A stretch of DNA of 64,000 nt from Mesoflavibacter sp037029465 (GCF_037029465.1 NZ_JAYMEM010000031.1:1-64000); one strand, 5' to 3'. Positions 17,376-26,948 are shown, counted from the stretch's first letter. The notes: generated from the sequence alone by a model not told the origin. Numbers and translations: made by a program.

Positions 17376-18008
17376 ATGGACTTATTTTTAATTGCTTTTG
17401 GCGCTTTATTCTCTATTATTAATCCTTTAGGGACTGTACCTGTTTTTGTGGGGTTAACGCAAGAACACTCTAAAAAAGAACGAGCTAAAATTGCGTTTTG
17501 GACTGCTTTAGATGTATTAATTATTCTGTTTTTATCCTTTTTTGCAGGACAATATATATTATCGTTTTTTGGGATTACATTAAATGCACTAAAAATAGCA
17601 GGTGGATTAATTATAACCTCTTCGGGTTTTGCTTTATTGACAGGTAAATTTAGAGAGCATAAAGGTATGAAGCGCAAACGTGTACAAGAAGATATACATA
17701 ATAGAGACGCTATTAGCTTAACGCCTTTAGCAATACCAATGTTAGCAGGACCAGGAACAATATCTTTATTAATAACCTACAATCAAGAGTATACATTAAC
17801 TAAAAACGTTTTAATAATCCTATCTGCAGTACTACTTGTTACCATTGCAATATATTTAATACTTAAAAGTGCACATTTTATAGTAAAGTTTTTAGGCGCG
17901 TCTGGTATTAATGCTTTATCAAGAATTATTGGTTTTATTGTTATATCAATAGGTGTGCAGTATATAATTTCTTCAGTAGAAAATATTGTAATAAATTTAT
18001 TAAACTAA
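17376..18008 (+). CDS. MarC family integral membrane protein
   Basis: A 210-aa inner-membrane protein of the MarC (UPF0056) family with about six hydrophobic segments. Typical MarC blocks are present: ALFSIINPLGTVPVF at the N-terminus, KIAGGLIITSSGFAL in the middle, and PLAIPMLAGPGTISLLI. The molecular role of the family is not established; the old link to multiple antibiotic resistance is not supported for MarC itself. The last nine bases overlap the end of the convergent MFS gene, so the two messages share complementary 3' ends. Confidence 0.93.
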   Translation: MDLFLIAFGALFSIINPLGTVPVFVGLTQEHSKKERAKIAFWTALDVLIILFLSFFAGQYILSFFGITLNALKIAGGLIITSSGFALLTGKFREHKGMKRKRVQEDIHNRDAISLTPLAIPMLAGPGTISLLITYNQEYTLTKNVLIILSAVLLVTIAIYLILKSAHFIVKFLGASGINALSRIIGFIVISIGVQYIISSVENIVINLLN

Positions 18009-19208
18009 TTTTCTTTGTGTACTATATTTTAGTACATAAAAGGTTATTAACGATAGTAAACCAAATACAGAAAACCCGATAAATAAAGGTAGTACAGATG
18101 TGTGTACAAAGCTACCAATGTAGTTAGCAATTGGTACCGCCATAACTGTAGATATAAACCCGTTAATTGCTGCACCAATACCGGCAATATGCCCTAAAGG
18201 CTCCATTGCTAAAGAACGGTAATTACCAAAAATAAACCCAACAGCAAAAAACTGAATTAAGAAAAAAGAAATTAAAACTCCAATACTTGGGTTATTTCCA
18301 GATATAAATAAAATGACATATAAAATTGAGATTAAAAAGTAGGCAACAGTAGCATAAAATGCAATGTTACGCGACCCAAAACGCATAACCAATCTACTAT
18401 TAGTAAAGGTAGATAACCCAATAGACAGCGCAGTACTAGCAAAAAAGTAAGGAAACAATTCGCCTAAATTATATTGATCTTGATAAATCTGTTGTGAAGT
18501 GCTTAAATACACCATAAAAGATCCAGTAATAAAACCAGAAGTTAGTGTAAAAGCTACCGCTTCTTTGTGTTTAAAAAACTCCTTTGTGCCAGTAATAAAA
18601 ATGCTAGGAGAAAATTTAATACGTTTACTTTTATCTAATGTTTCTGGTTGACGTTTCCAAAACCATAACATAACAACAGATCCAAATATAAGATTAGCAT
18701 TAAAAATAGCACGCCAATCAAACCATTCTAATAGTATTTGGCCAAAAGTAGGAGCTATAACAGGTACCAGAATAAAAAACATAACAATTACAGATAGTAG
18801 TTTTGCCATAAAATCGCCACTAAAAGAGTCTCTAACCATAGCAATAGATATTGTCCTTGGCGCAGACAACCCAACACCTTGTAATACTCTAGCAAACAAC
18901 ATCATCTCGAAGTTTTTTGTAGTAACACAAATAATACTAGAAATGATAAAAATAAAAAAGCCTATGTAAACAATAGGCTTACGACCGTAACTATCAGACA
19001 ACGGTCCAAATATTAACTGCCCAAAACCAATCCCTAAAAATATCATGGTAATTAACCATTGTGTACTTTTAGGATCAGTAATATTTAAATCTTCGGCAAT
19101 GTTAGGTAAAGCAGGTAATAATGCATCTATGGTTAATGCAACAATAGACATTAAAGATGCCATTAATGCTACAAATTCATTCTTAAAAGCAGGGTTAGAG
19201 TTTTGCAT
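18000..19208 (-). CDS. MFS transporter, Bcr/CflA drug-efflux type
   Basis: A 402-aa major facilitator with 12 predicted membrane segments. The N-terminal TIDALLPALPNIAEDL and the loop 2-3 motif GPLSDSYGRKP are characteristic of the Bcr/CflA multidrug:H+ antiporters. RVLQGVGLSAPRTISIAMVRD matches the family's TM4-loop signature. It probably exports small toxic compounds using the proton gradient; the substrate is unknown. It is a single gene, convergent with marC (9-bp overlap) and divergent from nrdB across a 345-bp gap. Confidence 0.92.
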   Translation of the reverse strand: MQNSNPAFKNEFVALMASLMSIVALTIDALLPALPNIAEDLNITDPKSTQWLITMIFLGIGFGQLIFGPLSDSYGRKPIVYIGFFIFIISSIICVTTKNFEMMLFARVLQGVGLSAPRTISIAMVRDSFSGDFMAKLLSVIVMFFILVPVIAPTFGQILLEWFDWRAIFNANLIFGSVVMLWFWKRQPETLDKSKRIKFSPSIFITGTKEFFKHKEAVAFTLTSGFITGSFMVYLSTSQQIYQDQYNLGELFPYFFASTALSIGLSTFTNSRLVMRFGSRNIAFYATVAYFLISILYVILFISGNNPSIGVLISFFLIQFFAVGFIFGNYRSLAMEPLGHIAGIGAAINGFISTVMAVPIANYIGSFVHTSVLPLFIGFSVFGLLSLITFYVLKYSTQRKLV

Positions 19209-19361
19209 CTTGCAAAATTAGCTAATGCTTAAAAGGTGTCATATTTTATAATGATAATAGAATGTTAATTTTTAAAAAATAAGCTAAGCAAAACAGCGTA
19301 AATTATTTCAACTTCAAAAGTCAAAAATGATCTATTTAGCGTTTTATTACTCTTAAAATTC

Positions 19362-19396
19362 ACCGATAAAAACTTCGGTTTTTAAGTTTTTTTTAC
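19362..19396 (+). terminator. Terminator-like hairpin in the nrdB upstream gap
   Basis: ACCGA (19362-19366) pairs with TCGGT (19375-19379), followed by TTTTAAGTTTTTTTT. It sits in the 345-bp gap between two divergent genes, where no plus-strand gene ends, so it may end a short leader or small RNA, or be chance. The rest of the gap (19209-19553) is AT-rich with no gene. Confidence 0.35.
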
Positions 19397-19553
19397 AAAA
19401 AATTAACAGTAAATTTTTATCATTTCAGTAATAGTAAGGGATAACCAATTGTTGATAATTATGTGGAAAAACTAAATGGTATTTTTTGAATACGCTCGAA
19501 ATAAAATCGCAATTTTATAATCCTTTTAAGACACAAAAAAATCAATTACCATC

Positions 19554-20828
19554 ATGCAAATTAATCACATTATCAAGAGGGATTTTACGACTGTACCTTT
19601 TCAGCTTAGTAAGATTACCAATGCGATTCTAAAAGCGATGACCGCTTTAGAACACGGGAGTTTAGAAGATGCAGAGCGTGTATCTCAACTAGTAGAAACT
19701 AGCCTTTTAAAGCATAAAGAGAATGATCCAAATTACATTCCTACGGTAGAAACTGTTCAAGATGCAGTAGAAAATGCTTTAATGGAAAGTCATTTTTTAG
19801 ATGTAGCAAAAGCCTACATATTATATAGAGATGAACAAGCCAGAAAGCGTAAGACAAATATCTTTGAAAAACGTATAAATCTTAAGCCATATGAGTATCC
19901 ACAATTATATGAATATGTTCCAGCAATAAGACACTCATATTGGATACATACAGAGTTTAACTTTACAAGCGATATTCAAGATTTTAAGGCAGGATTGAAT
20001 GAAGTAGAGCGTAGTGCGATTAAAAATACAATGTTAGCTATTTCTCAAATAGAAGTTGCAGTAAAATCGTTTTGGGGAGATATTTATCACCGTATGCCAA
20101 AACCAGAAATTGGATCTGTAGGCGCAACATTTGCAGAAAGTGAAGTAAGACATCATGATGCATACTCACATTTATTAGAAATTTTAGGATTAAACAACGA
20201 GTTTAAAACCTTAAAGAAAAAACCTGTGATTATGAAGCGTGTGCAGTATCTTGAAACTGCACTAAAAAACGCAAAAAGTGAAGATAACCAAGAGTATGCA
20301 GAGTCTATCTTGTTATTTTCATTGTTTATAGAACACGTGTCTTTATTCTCACAGTTCTTAATTATCATGGCGTTTAACAAGCATAAAAACGTATTAAAAG
20401 GAATATCTAACGTGGTAGAAGCAACTTCTAAAGAAGAGCAAATACACGGAGATTTTGGAATTGATATTATAAAAATTATAAAAGACGAAAATCCAGAATG
20501 GTTTGATGCAGCGTACGAGCAAATGATAAAAGATATGTGTCTTGAGTCTTTTGAGTCTGAAAGCAAAATAGTAGACTGGATTTTTGAAAAAGGAGAAATT
20601 GAGTTTTTACCAAAAGCAGTGGTTAATGAGTTTATAAAAAACAGATTTAACAACTCCTTAGAAAGCATAGGTATTGATAAAATATTTGAAGTAGACGAAA
20701 AACTACTAGCAGAAACAGAATGGTTTGATGATGAAATTATCGGAACCAAACATGGCGACTTTTTTGTAAAGCGCTCTATAAACTATAGTAAAAGAACCCA
20801 AAGTATAACCAGTGATGACCTTTTTTAA
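19554..20828 (+). CDS. nrdB: Ribonucleotide reductase small subunit with N-terminal ATP-cone (NrdB)
   Basis: The radical-generating subunit of class I ribonucleotide reductase, which makes deoxyribonucleotides. The first ~95 of 424 residues form an ATP-cone, the allosteric domain usually found on NrdA. This swap is known from Flavobacteriia, where ATP or dATP binding changes NrdB oligomer state. The ferritin-like part keeps the metal ligands E167, E197, H200, E260, E295 and H298. Y204 aligns with the E. coli radical tyrosine (ExxHxxxY), but characterised flavobacterial homologues use a dimanganese cofactor without a tyrosyl radical. The TAA is followed directly by the nrdA ATG. Confidence 0.96.
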   Translation: MQINHIIKRDFTTVPFQLSKITNAILKAMTALEHGSLEDAERVSQLVETSLLKHKENDPNYIPTVETVQDAVENALMESHFLDVAKAYILYRDEQARKRKTNIFEKRINLKPYEYPQLYEYVPAIRHSYWIHTEFNFTSDIQDFKAGLNEVERSAIKNTMLAISQIEVAVKSFWGDIYHRMPKPEIGSVGATFAESEVRHHDAYSHLLEILGLNNEFKTLKKKPVIMKRVQYLETALKNAKSEDNQEYAESILLFSLFIEHVSLFSQFLIIMAFNKHKNVLKGISNVVEATSKEEQIHGDFGIDIIKIIKDENPEWFDAAYEQMIKDMCLESFESESKIVDWIFEKGEIEFLPKAVVNEFIKNRFNNSLESIGIDKIFEVDEKLLAETEWFDDEIIGTKHGDFFVKRSINYSKRTQSITSDDLF

Positions 20829-22625
20829 ATGATAGAACAAAATAAAAACCAGACCCAGGAAGCTCCAAACCAAGAAAAACAAACGGAAGCTAATCCATTA
20901 ATAGATGCAAGAAAAAAGTCGTTAAACCAAATAAAAACTTCTGGAACAGGAGGATTTAAATGGTTAACAGATCATAGTAGACAGTTTTTAGCAGCAGGCT
21001 ACTTAACTGAAGGCGTAAGCGCAGAACAGCGTATAAGAGAAATAGCAGATAGAGCAGAACAAATTTTACAAATACCTGGTTATTCTGATAAGTTTTATAA
21101 CTACATGTCAGAAGGATACTTTTCTTTAGCATCACCAGTATGGTCAAACTTTGGAAAAGAAAGAGGTTTACCAATTAGCTGTTTTGGATCGCATGTAGAT
21201 GATGATATGGGTAACATACTTTACTCACAATCAGAAGTAGGAATGATGTCAAAATTAGGAGGTGGTACCTCTGGCTACTTTGGAAAAATAAGACATCGTG
21301 GATCTGAAGTAAAAAACAATGGTTATGCTTCTGGAGCAGTACATATCATGCAGTTATTTGAATCTATGGTAGATGTTGTTAGTCAAGGGTCAGTAAGACG
21401 TGGACGTTTTTCGCCATACTTACCAATAGAGCATCCAGATATTAATGAATTTTTAGAAATTGGTACAGAAGGTAACCCAATACAAGAGTTAACACATGGT
21501 GTAACTGTTACCAACCAATGGATGCAAGAAATGATAGATGGTGATGTAGACAAGCGTAGCACATGGGCAAAAGTATTACAGCGTAGAGGTGAAATGGGTT
21601 ATCCTTACATTTTCTTTACAGATAATGCTAATAACAATGCAGCAGATGTTTACCAAGACAAAAAGTTACCAATCTATGCAAGTAACTTATGTACAGAAAT
21701 TATGTTACCATCTAATGACGACTGGTCTTTTGTATGTGTATTATCTTCTGTAAATGTATTACACTATGATAAATGGAAAGATACAGATGCAGTAGAAACT
21801 ATGGTATACTTCTTAGATGCGGTTATTACTGAATTTGTTGAAAAATTAGAAGTATACAGAGACTCTCCTAATCGTGATGACAGACAAACCTTTATGTTTA
21901 TGGAGCGCGCCTACAACTTTGCTAAAGAAAACCGTTCTTTAGGTTTAGGTGTATTAGGATGGCACTCGTTATTACAATCTAAAATGTTACCATTTAACAG
22001 TCAAGAAGCGTTTAGTTTAAACAGTGAGATCTTTAAAGTGATTAAAGAAAAATCTTACAAAGCTTCAGAAGAGTTAGCAGAAAAATTTGGAGAACCAAAA
22101 GTATTAAAAGGTTACGGAAGACGTAATGCAACCTTAAATGCGGTAGCACCAACAACATCTTCTGCATTTATCTTAGGGCAAGTATCACAAGGTATTGAGC
22201 CAATTTGGTCAAATATTTATGTAAAAGATATCGCTAAGATTAAAACCACTATTAAAAACTCTTATTTAGAAGATTTATTAGAATCTAAAGGTAAAAATAC
22301 AACCGAAGTATGGAGAAGTATTAGAGATAACGACGGATCTGTACAGCATTTAGATTTCTTATCAGAATTAGAAAAAGATGTATTTAAAACTTATTCTGAA
22401 ATAGACCAAATGGATATTATTTATCAAGCAGCAAACCGTCAAAATCATATTGATCAAGGACAGTCTGTTAATATTATTATTCATCCAGATATGCCAGTAA
22501 AAGAGATTAATAAAATACATGTTACAGCATGGAAATTAGGATTAAAATCGCTTTACTACCAGCATAGTATGAATGCTGCACAAAAATTTAAACAAAAGAA
22601 AGATTGTGCTAGCTGTGAAGCTTAG
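20829..22625 (+). CDS. nrdA: Ribonucleotide reductase large subunit without ATP-cone (NrdA)
   Basis: The catalytic subunit that reduces ribonucleotides to deoxyribonucleotides. At 598 aa it is much shorter than the E. coli protein (about 760 aa) because there is no N-terminal ATP-cone; residues 1-40 look disordered. Active-site cysteines are visible: C118 in PISCFG, the thiyl cysteine in ASNLCTEIML, and the partner in FVCVLSS. The C-terminal swinging-arm pair is C593-x2-C596 (DCASCEA). It begins immediately after the nrdB stop, so both are made from one message. A strong terminator follows. Overall activity control must act through NrdB. Confidence 0.97.
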   Translation: MIEQNKNQTQEAPNQEKQTEANPLIDARKKSLNQIKTSGTGGFKWLTDHSRQFLAAGYLTEGVSAEQRIREIADRAEQILQIPGYSDKFYNYMSEGYFSLASPVWSNFGKERGLPISCFGSHVDDDMGNILYSQSEVGMMSKLGGGTSGYFGKIRHRGSEVKNNGYASGAVHIMQLFESMVDVVSQGSVRRGRFSPYLPIEHPDINEFLEIGTEGNPIQELTHGVTVTNQWMQEMIDGDVDKRSTWAKVLQRRGEMGYPYIFFTDNANNNAADVYQDKKLPIYASNLCTEIMLPSNDDWSFVCVLSSVNVLHYDKWKDTDAVETMVYFLDAVITEFVEKLEVYRDSPNRDDRQTFMFMERAYNFAKENRSLGLGVLGWHSLLQSKMLPFNSQEAFSLNSEIFKVIKEKSYKASEELAEKFGEPKVLKGYGRRNATLNAVAPTTSSAFILGQVSQGIEPIWSNIYVKDIAKIKTTIKNSYLEDLLESKGKNTTEVWRSIRDNDGSVQHLDFLSELEKDVFKTYSEIDQMDIIYQAANRQNHIDQGQSVNIIIHPDMPVKEINKIHVTAWKLGLKSLYYQHSMNAAQKFKQKKDCASCEA

Positions 22626-22653
22626 TCAATAAATTTACAATTAAGTGTTATAA

Positions 22654-22686
22654 AAAAAATCCCGATATTTTACATCGGGATTTTTT
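22654..22686. terminator. Bidirectional terminator between nrdA and the carboxylase operon
   Basis: CCCGAT (22661-22666) pairs with ATCGGG (22674-22679), extended by A-run/T-run pairing on both sides. It serves the convergent nrdA and acyl-CoA carboxylase beta genes. Confidence 0.9.
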
Positions 22687-22690
22687 AGTT

Positions 22691-24223
22691 TTATAAAGGA
22701 ATATTACCATGTTTTCTATTAGGTAATACTTCTTCTTTGTCTTCCAACATGGTAAACGCTTTAATTAATTTACGTCTGGTATCTTTTGGTAAAATCACTT
22801 CGTCTATAAATCCGCGTTCTGCAGCTTTATAAGGATTAGCAAATAAATCTGCATATTCTGCTTCTTTTTCTAACAGCTTTTCTTCAGGATTATCGGCTGC
22901 TTTAATTTCTTTTCTAAAGATAATTTCACTAGCACCTTTTGCACCCATCACAGCAATTTCGGCACTTGGCCAAGCGTAATTTAAATCGGCACCAATATGC
23001 TTAGAATTCATTACATCATAAGCGCCACCATAAGCTTTACGCGTAATAACAGTTACTTTTGGCACAGTTGCTTCACTTAATGCATACAGTAATTTTGCAC
23101 CATGTACAATAATTGCATTCCATTCTTGATCGGTACCAGGTAAGAAACCAGGGACATCTACTAATACTAATAACGGAATATTAAAGGCGTCACAAAAACG
23201 AGTAAAACGAGCTGCTTTACGCGAACTATCTACATCTAAAACTCCTGCTAAAAATAAAGGTTGATTAGCTACAATACCAACGCTTTTCCCACCAATACGA
23301 GCAAAACCAACAATGATATTTTCGGCAAAATCTTTATGAATTTCAAAAAAGGAATCTTCATCAATAATACCGTTAATTACCTCATGCATGTCGTAAGGTT
23401 TACTAGCATGATCTGGTATAATATTCATTAATTGTTCGCGAGTTTCTTCACCTAAAACATAAGGAAGATCTCTTGGTTTTTCTAAGTTGCTTTGTGGTAA
23501 ATAACTTAGTAGACGTTTAACATCTTCTAAACATTCAACATCATTTGCAGAAGTTGTATGTGCTACACCAGATTTTGTACTGTGTGTACTTGCGCCACCT
23601 AATTCTTCACTAGTAACGGTTTCGTTAGTAACCGTTTTTACAACGTTTGGACCTGTTACAAACATGTAACTTGTATCTTCTACCATCATGGTAAAGTCGG
23701 TCATTGCAGGAGAGTATACTGCACCACCAGCACATGGTCCCATAATTGCTGAAATTTGCGGAATAACACCAGAAGCTTTTACATTACGGTGAAAAATATC
23801 TGCATAACCACCAAGCGATCTAACACCTTCTTGGATACGTGCACCACCAGAATCGTTAAGACCGATAAATGGTGCACCAACCTTAAGTGCCATATCCATG
23901 ATTTTACAAATCTTTTCGGCATGTGTTTCTGATAGCGCACCACCAAAAACAGTAAAGTCTTGTGCAAATACATAGACAAGACGTCCATCTATTGTACCGT
24001 AACCAGTTACGACACCATCACCATAAAACTTTTGGTTTTGCATCCCAAAATCTACCGTACGATGTGTGACTAAAGCACCGATTTCTTCAAAAGAACCTTC
24101 GTCCATTAAGTACTCGATACGTTCTCTAGCGGTTAGTTTTTTCTTTTCGTGTTGTTTATCTATTCTTACTTGTCCACCTCCTAATTTGGCAAGTTCAAGA
24201 CTGCGCTTAGCACAAGCGTGCAA
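22691..24223 (-). CDS. Acyl-CoA carboxylase beta (carboxyltransferase) subunit
   Basis: Carboxyltransferase of a propionyl-CoA carboxylase-type enzyme; it moves CO2 from biotin to an acyl-CoA. Family blocks include KLTARERI, LNDSGGARIQEG, GPCAGGAVYSPA, DVPGFLPGT and KAYGGAYDVMNSK. The length is normal at about 510 aa. No ATG is available in frame upstream: the only start between the accC stop and the conserved AKLGGGQ is TTG at 24223 (or ATT just before). An overlapping frame does have ATGs but runs to a stop, so either a TTG start or a small frameshift at the 5' end is present. It is the third gene of the operon. Confidence 0.93.
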   Translation of the reverse strand: MHACAKRSLELAKLGGGQVRIDKQHEKKKLTARERIEYLMDEGSFEEIGALVTHRTVDFGMQNQKFYGDGVVTGYGTIDGRLVYVFAQDFTVFGGALSETHAEKICKIMDMALKVGAPFIGLNDSGGARIQEGVRSLGGYADIFHRNVKASGVIPQISAIMGPCAGGAVYSPAMTDFTMMVEDTSYMFVTGPNVVKTVTNETVTSEELGGASTHSTKSGVAHTTSANDVECLEDVKRLLSYLPQSNLEKPRDLPYVLGEETREQLMNIIPDHASKPYDMHEVINGIIDEDSFFEIHKDFAENIIVGFARIGGKSVGIVANQPLFLAGVLDVDSSRKAARFTRFCDAFNIPLLVLVDVPGFLPGTDQEWNAIIVHGAKLLYALSEATVPKVTVITRKAYGGAYDVMNSKHIGADLNYAWPSAEIAVMGAKGASEIIFRKEIKAADNPEEKLLEKEAEYADLFANPYKAAERGFIDEVILPKDTRRKLIKAFTMLEDKEEVLPNRKHGNIPL

Positions 24224-24241
24224 AATGACATAAAACTCATA

Positions 24242-25684
24242 TTAATTAGTTGGTACTCTTAATTGTTTTTGATCTTCTAAATACTGTTTTACAGCAATTA
24301 AAGCGGCTATTTTAGCTTCTTTTTCTGTTTGTTGCTGTAAGGCTTCTGGCGAATAGTATTTTTTTACGAAGTGTGTATCAAAGTTTCCAGAGGTAAACGC
24401 TTCATGTTGACAAACAAATGCACCAAAAGGTAAAGTGGTTTCTATCCCTTTTACTTTATATTCTGAAATAGCTTTAAGCATAATTTGTATAGCTTCTTCA
24501 CGTGTTTTACCATAAGTAATTAATTTGGCTAACATTGGATCATAATAAATAGGAATGTCCATACCTTCTTCAAAACCGTTATCTACACGAATACCATCAC
24601 CAATAGGAATTTGGTATTGCTCTAAGTGACCAACGCTAGGTAAGAAGTCGTTTAAAGGATCTTCAGCATATACACGAAGCTCTAAAGCGTGACCATTTAT
24701 TTTTAAATCTTCTTGTTTTATAGGAAGCACTTCGCCACGAGCGACTTGAATTTGAAGTTCCACTAAATCAACACCAGCAATAATTTCGCTTACAGGATGT
24801 TCTACCTGTAATCTGGTATTCATCTCTAAGAAATAAAAGTTATGTTGATCATCTAATAAAAATTCGACTGTACCAGCACCAACATAGTCGCAAGCTTTGG
24901 CTACTTTAATAGCAGCTTGTCCCATTTTTTCTCTTAACTCAGGAGTTAATACAGCACTTGGTGCTTCTTCTACTACTTTTTGATGACGACGTTGTATGCT
25001 ACATTCGCGTTCAAAAAGGTGAATGACATTACCGTGTGTATCTGCCATTACTTGAATTTCGATATGTCTAGGAGAGGCTACATATTTTTCAATAAAAACA
25101 GAGCCATCACCAAACGCGTTAACCGCTTCACTAATGGCACGATTCATCTGTGATTCAAAATCGGCTTCTTTTTCTACAATACGCATTCCTTTACCGCCAC
25201 CACCAGCAGATGCTTTGATTAGGATAGGAAAGCCAATGCCTTGCGCTATTTTTTTAGCTTCAGGGATATCTGTAATAGCCTGATCTGTACCAGGTACCAT
25301 TGGTATATCGTAGGCTTTAACGGCGTCTTTAGCTGCTAATTTGCTACCCATTACTTTAATGGCGTACGATTTTGGACCGATAAATGTTACGTTATTTGCT
25401 TCGCAAAGCTCTGCAAAGTCTGCATTTTCACTTAAAAAGCCATAACCAGGATGTATCCCGTCTACGTTGAGTTGTTTTGCAACTTCTATAATTTTTTCGC
25501 CTAATAAATAAGATTGGTTAGAAGGAGCTTCACCAATTAAAACAGCTTCATCAGCAAATTTTACATGAGGCGCATTACGATCTGCAGTAGAGTAGACTGC
25601 AACGGTTTTAATACCCATTTTTTGGGCAGTTTTCATGACTCTTATTGCGATTTCGCCACGGTTGGCGACTAATATTTTTTTCAT
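24242..25684 (-). CDS. accC: Biotin carboxylase subunit
   Basis: ATP-grasp enzyme that carboxylates biotin on its carrier protein. The 480 aa begin MKKILVANRGEIAIRV, the standard N-terminus, and show the glycine-rich loop KASAGGGGKGMR, HIEIQVMADTHGN and MNTRLQVEHPVSE. I choose the ATG at 25684, one base after the carrier stop, over an in-frame ATG at 25699 that would overlap the carrier gene. The C-terminus is about 30 residues longer than E. coli AccC but lacks a biotinyl domain, which is encoded separately upstream. It is the middle gene of the operon and could also feed acetyl-CoA carboxylase. Confidence 0.94.
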   Translation of the reverse strand: MKKILVANRGEIAIRVMKTAQKMGIKTVAVYSTADRNAPHVKFADEAVLIGEAPSNQSYLLGEKIIEVAKQLNVDGIHPGYGFLSENADFAELCEANNVTFIGPKSYAIKVMGSKLAAKDAVKAYDIPMVPGTDQAITDIPEAKKIAQGIGFPILIKASAGGGGKGMRIVEKEADFESQMNRAISEAVNAFGDGSVFIEKYVASPRHIEIQVMADTHGNVIHLFERECSIQRRHQKVVEEAPSAVLTPELREKMGQAAIKVAKACDYVGAGTVEFLLDDQHNFYFLEMNTRLQVEHPVSEIIAGVDLVELQIQVARGEVLPIKQEDLKINGHALELRVYAEDPLNDFLPSVGHLEQYQIPIGDGIRVDNGFEEGMDIPIYYDPMLAKLITYGKTREEAIQIMLKAISEYKVKGIETTLPFGAFVCQHEAFTSGNFDTHFVKKYYSPEALQQQTEKEAKIAALIAVKQYLEDQKQLRVPTN

Positions 25685-25685
25685 T

Positions 25686-26171
25686 TTATTCAAATTCAAT
25701 TAATAGTTCGCCTTTATCTACAGTAGTACCTTTTCCGCCAGATACAGATTTTATAATACCTTCACGAGGCGATAGGATACTATTTTCCATTTTCATGGCT
25801 TCAAGGATTAAAAGTGGTGTGTCTACTGAAACTTCGTCACCAGGTTTTACCAAGACGTCTAAAATAAGACCAGGCATTGGCGCTTTAATTTCGTTTACTT
25901 TTTTAGAAGCACCAATTTCAAAACCTAAAGATTTTATTAGTTGATCTAAATCGTTTTCGATATTTACCGTGTAATTATTATTGTTTATATTAACGGTATA
26001 GATTTTTTTATTGAAGTTAGATGCTAAAATTTCAGCCTTATAAGATGTGTTGTTGTCAAGGATATGGTAAGATTGATTGCTAACCTTAACGCTATCTAAT
26101 GCTGAAATATCTTCGGAAGTTACCTCAAATTCTGAGTTGTCATTAACTTTGACTTTGTAGGATATATTCAT
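25686..26171 (-). CDS. Biotin carboxyl carrier protein (acyl-CoA carboxylase)
   Basis: A 161-aa carrier with an N-terminal region of unclear fold (1-85) and a biotinyl/lipoyl domain (about 93-161). The biotinylation motif EAMKMEN has K127 as the attachment lysine, and APMPGLILDV precedes it. It hands carboxybiotin from the carboxylase to the carboxyltransferase encoded downstream. It is the first gene of a minus-strand operon: carrier, carboxylase, carboxyltransferase, with gaps of 1 and 18 bp. This separate-subunit layout matches propionyl-CoA/acyl-CoA carboxylases of Bacteroidota. Confidence 0.94.
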   Translation of the reverse strand: MNISYKVKVNDNSEFEVTSEDISALDSVKVSNQSYHILDNNTSYKAEILASNFNKKIYTVNINNNNYTVNIENDLDQLIKSLGFEIGASKKVNEIKAPMPGLILDVLVKPGDEVSVDTPLLILEAMKMENSILSPREGIIKSVSGGKGTTVDKGELLIEFE

Positions 26172-26264
26172 TGTTTTAATTGTATTTAATTACTTGTAAA
26201 GATACTGATAAATACATTTTTTATCCCAAGTTATAAAGTATTATTTGCTAAAAAGACATAGTTG

Positions 26265-26948
26265 TTAGTTTTTAAAAAAAGATCCTTTTTGGTGACGTTT
26301 TATAGCTTTTCTTGATAAGAATAATCCTAAGGCTAGAGATATAAATGCTCCAACCCAAATACCAGGTATAAAATTTATAAATAAAAAGAAATCGTAAGCA
26401 CCATGAAAAACAATAGCTAACAACAAACCACAAAGGTTTAGAAAAAGCTTATTAGGTTTAAATTTTGCCATACCCATAAAATATCCCATTAAAATACCAA
26501 ATGTAGCGTGAGCAGGTACAGCTGTAAATGCCCTTAAAAGTGCAGTGCTAGCACCGTGTTGCAATACATACATTATATTTTCGGTTGCAGCAAAACCCAT
26601 AGAAACCATTACGGCGTAGACTATGCCATCAAAAGGCTCGTTAAATTCTTTATGACGCTGAGCAAATAACAATACAATTAGGTATTTACTTAACTCTTCG
26701 GAGAAGCCTACAACAAAAAAGGCTTGTTTAAACTGCTCCCAAACACTTAGTTTATCTACTAAAGGTAAAAAGTTATTAAAGAATATGTAAAACACCGTAG
26801 TAATGATAACGCTAACAATAGCACCAAGGAAAAAGGAAATAACCAAGAGTTTAGTAGGCTCTTTTTCATATTTGTCTTTAAAGTAGATATAGGCAATCAC
26901 CGTAAAAATTGGTGCTAAAGCCATAATGATAAGTTGTATGACTGACAT
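26265..26948 (-). CDS. PrsW family intramembrane protease
   Basis: A 227-aa multi-pass membrane protein of the PrsW/CPBP-related superfamily. All four signature groups are visible within membrane segments: EExxK at 84-88 (SEELSK), ATEN with E123, HxxxG at 147-151 and HxxxD at 182-186. In Bacillus subtilis PrsW cleaves an anti-sigma factor; the substrate here is unknown. It begins at the base next to the Nudix stop, so the two are co-transcribed. Confidence 0.9.
   Translation of the reverse strand: MSVIQLIIMALAPIFTVIAYIYFKDKYEKEPTKLLVISFFLGAIVSVIITTVFYIFFNNFLPLVDKLSVWEQFKQAFFVVGFSEELSKYLIVLLFAQRHKEFNEPFDGIVYAVMVSMGFAATENIMYVLQHGASTALLRAFTAVPAHATFGILMGYFMGMAKFKPNKLFLNLCGLLLAIVFHGAYDFFLFINFIPGIWVGAFISLALGLFLSRKAIKRHQKGSFFKN

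Noticed and set aside
19440..19480. DnaA box before nrdB (TTATGTGGAAAA-like)
   Set aside because: It differs from TTATCCACA and its reverse complement at more than one base and stands alone.
20024..20180. Calling NrdB a tyrosyl-radical class Ia enzyme from Y204
   Set aside because: Related flavobacterial proteins keep this tyrosine but use a different metal cofactor, so sequence alone does not decide.
20153..20749. Long antisense open frame inside nrdB
   Set aside because: It mirrors the codon pattern of nrdB, is rich in serine and isoleucine, and shows no family motif; nrdB is clearly the real gene.
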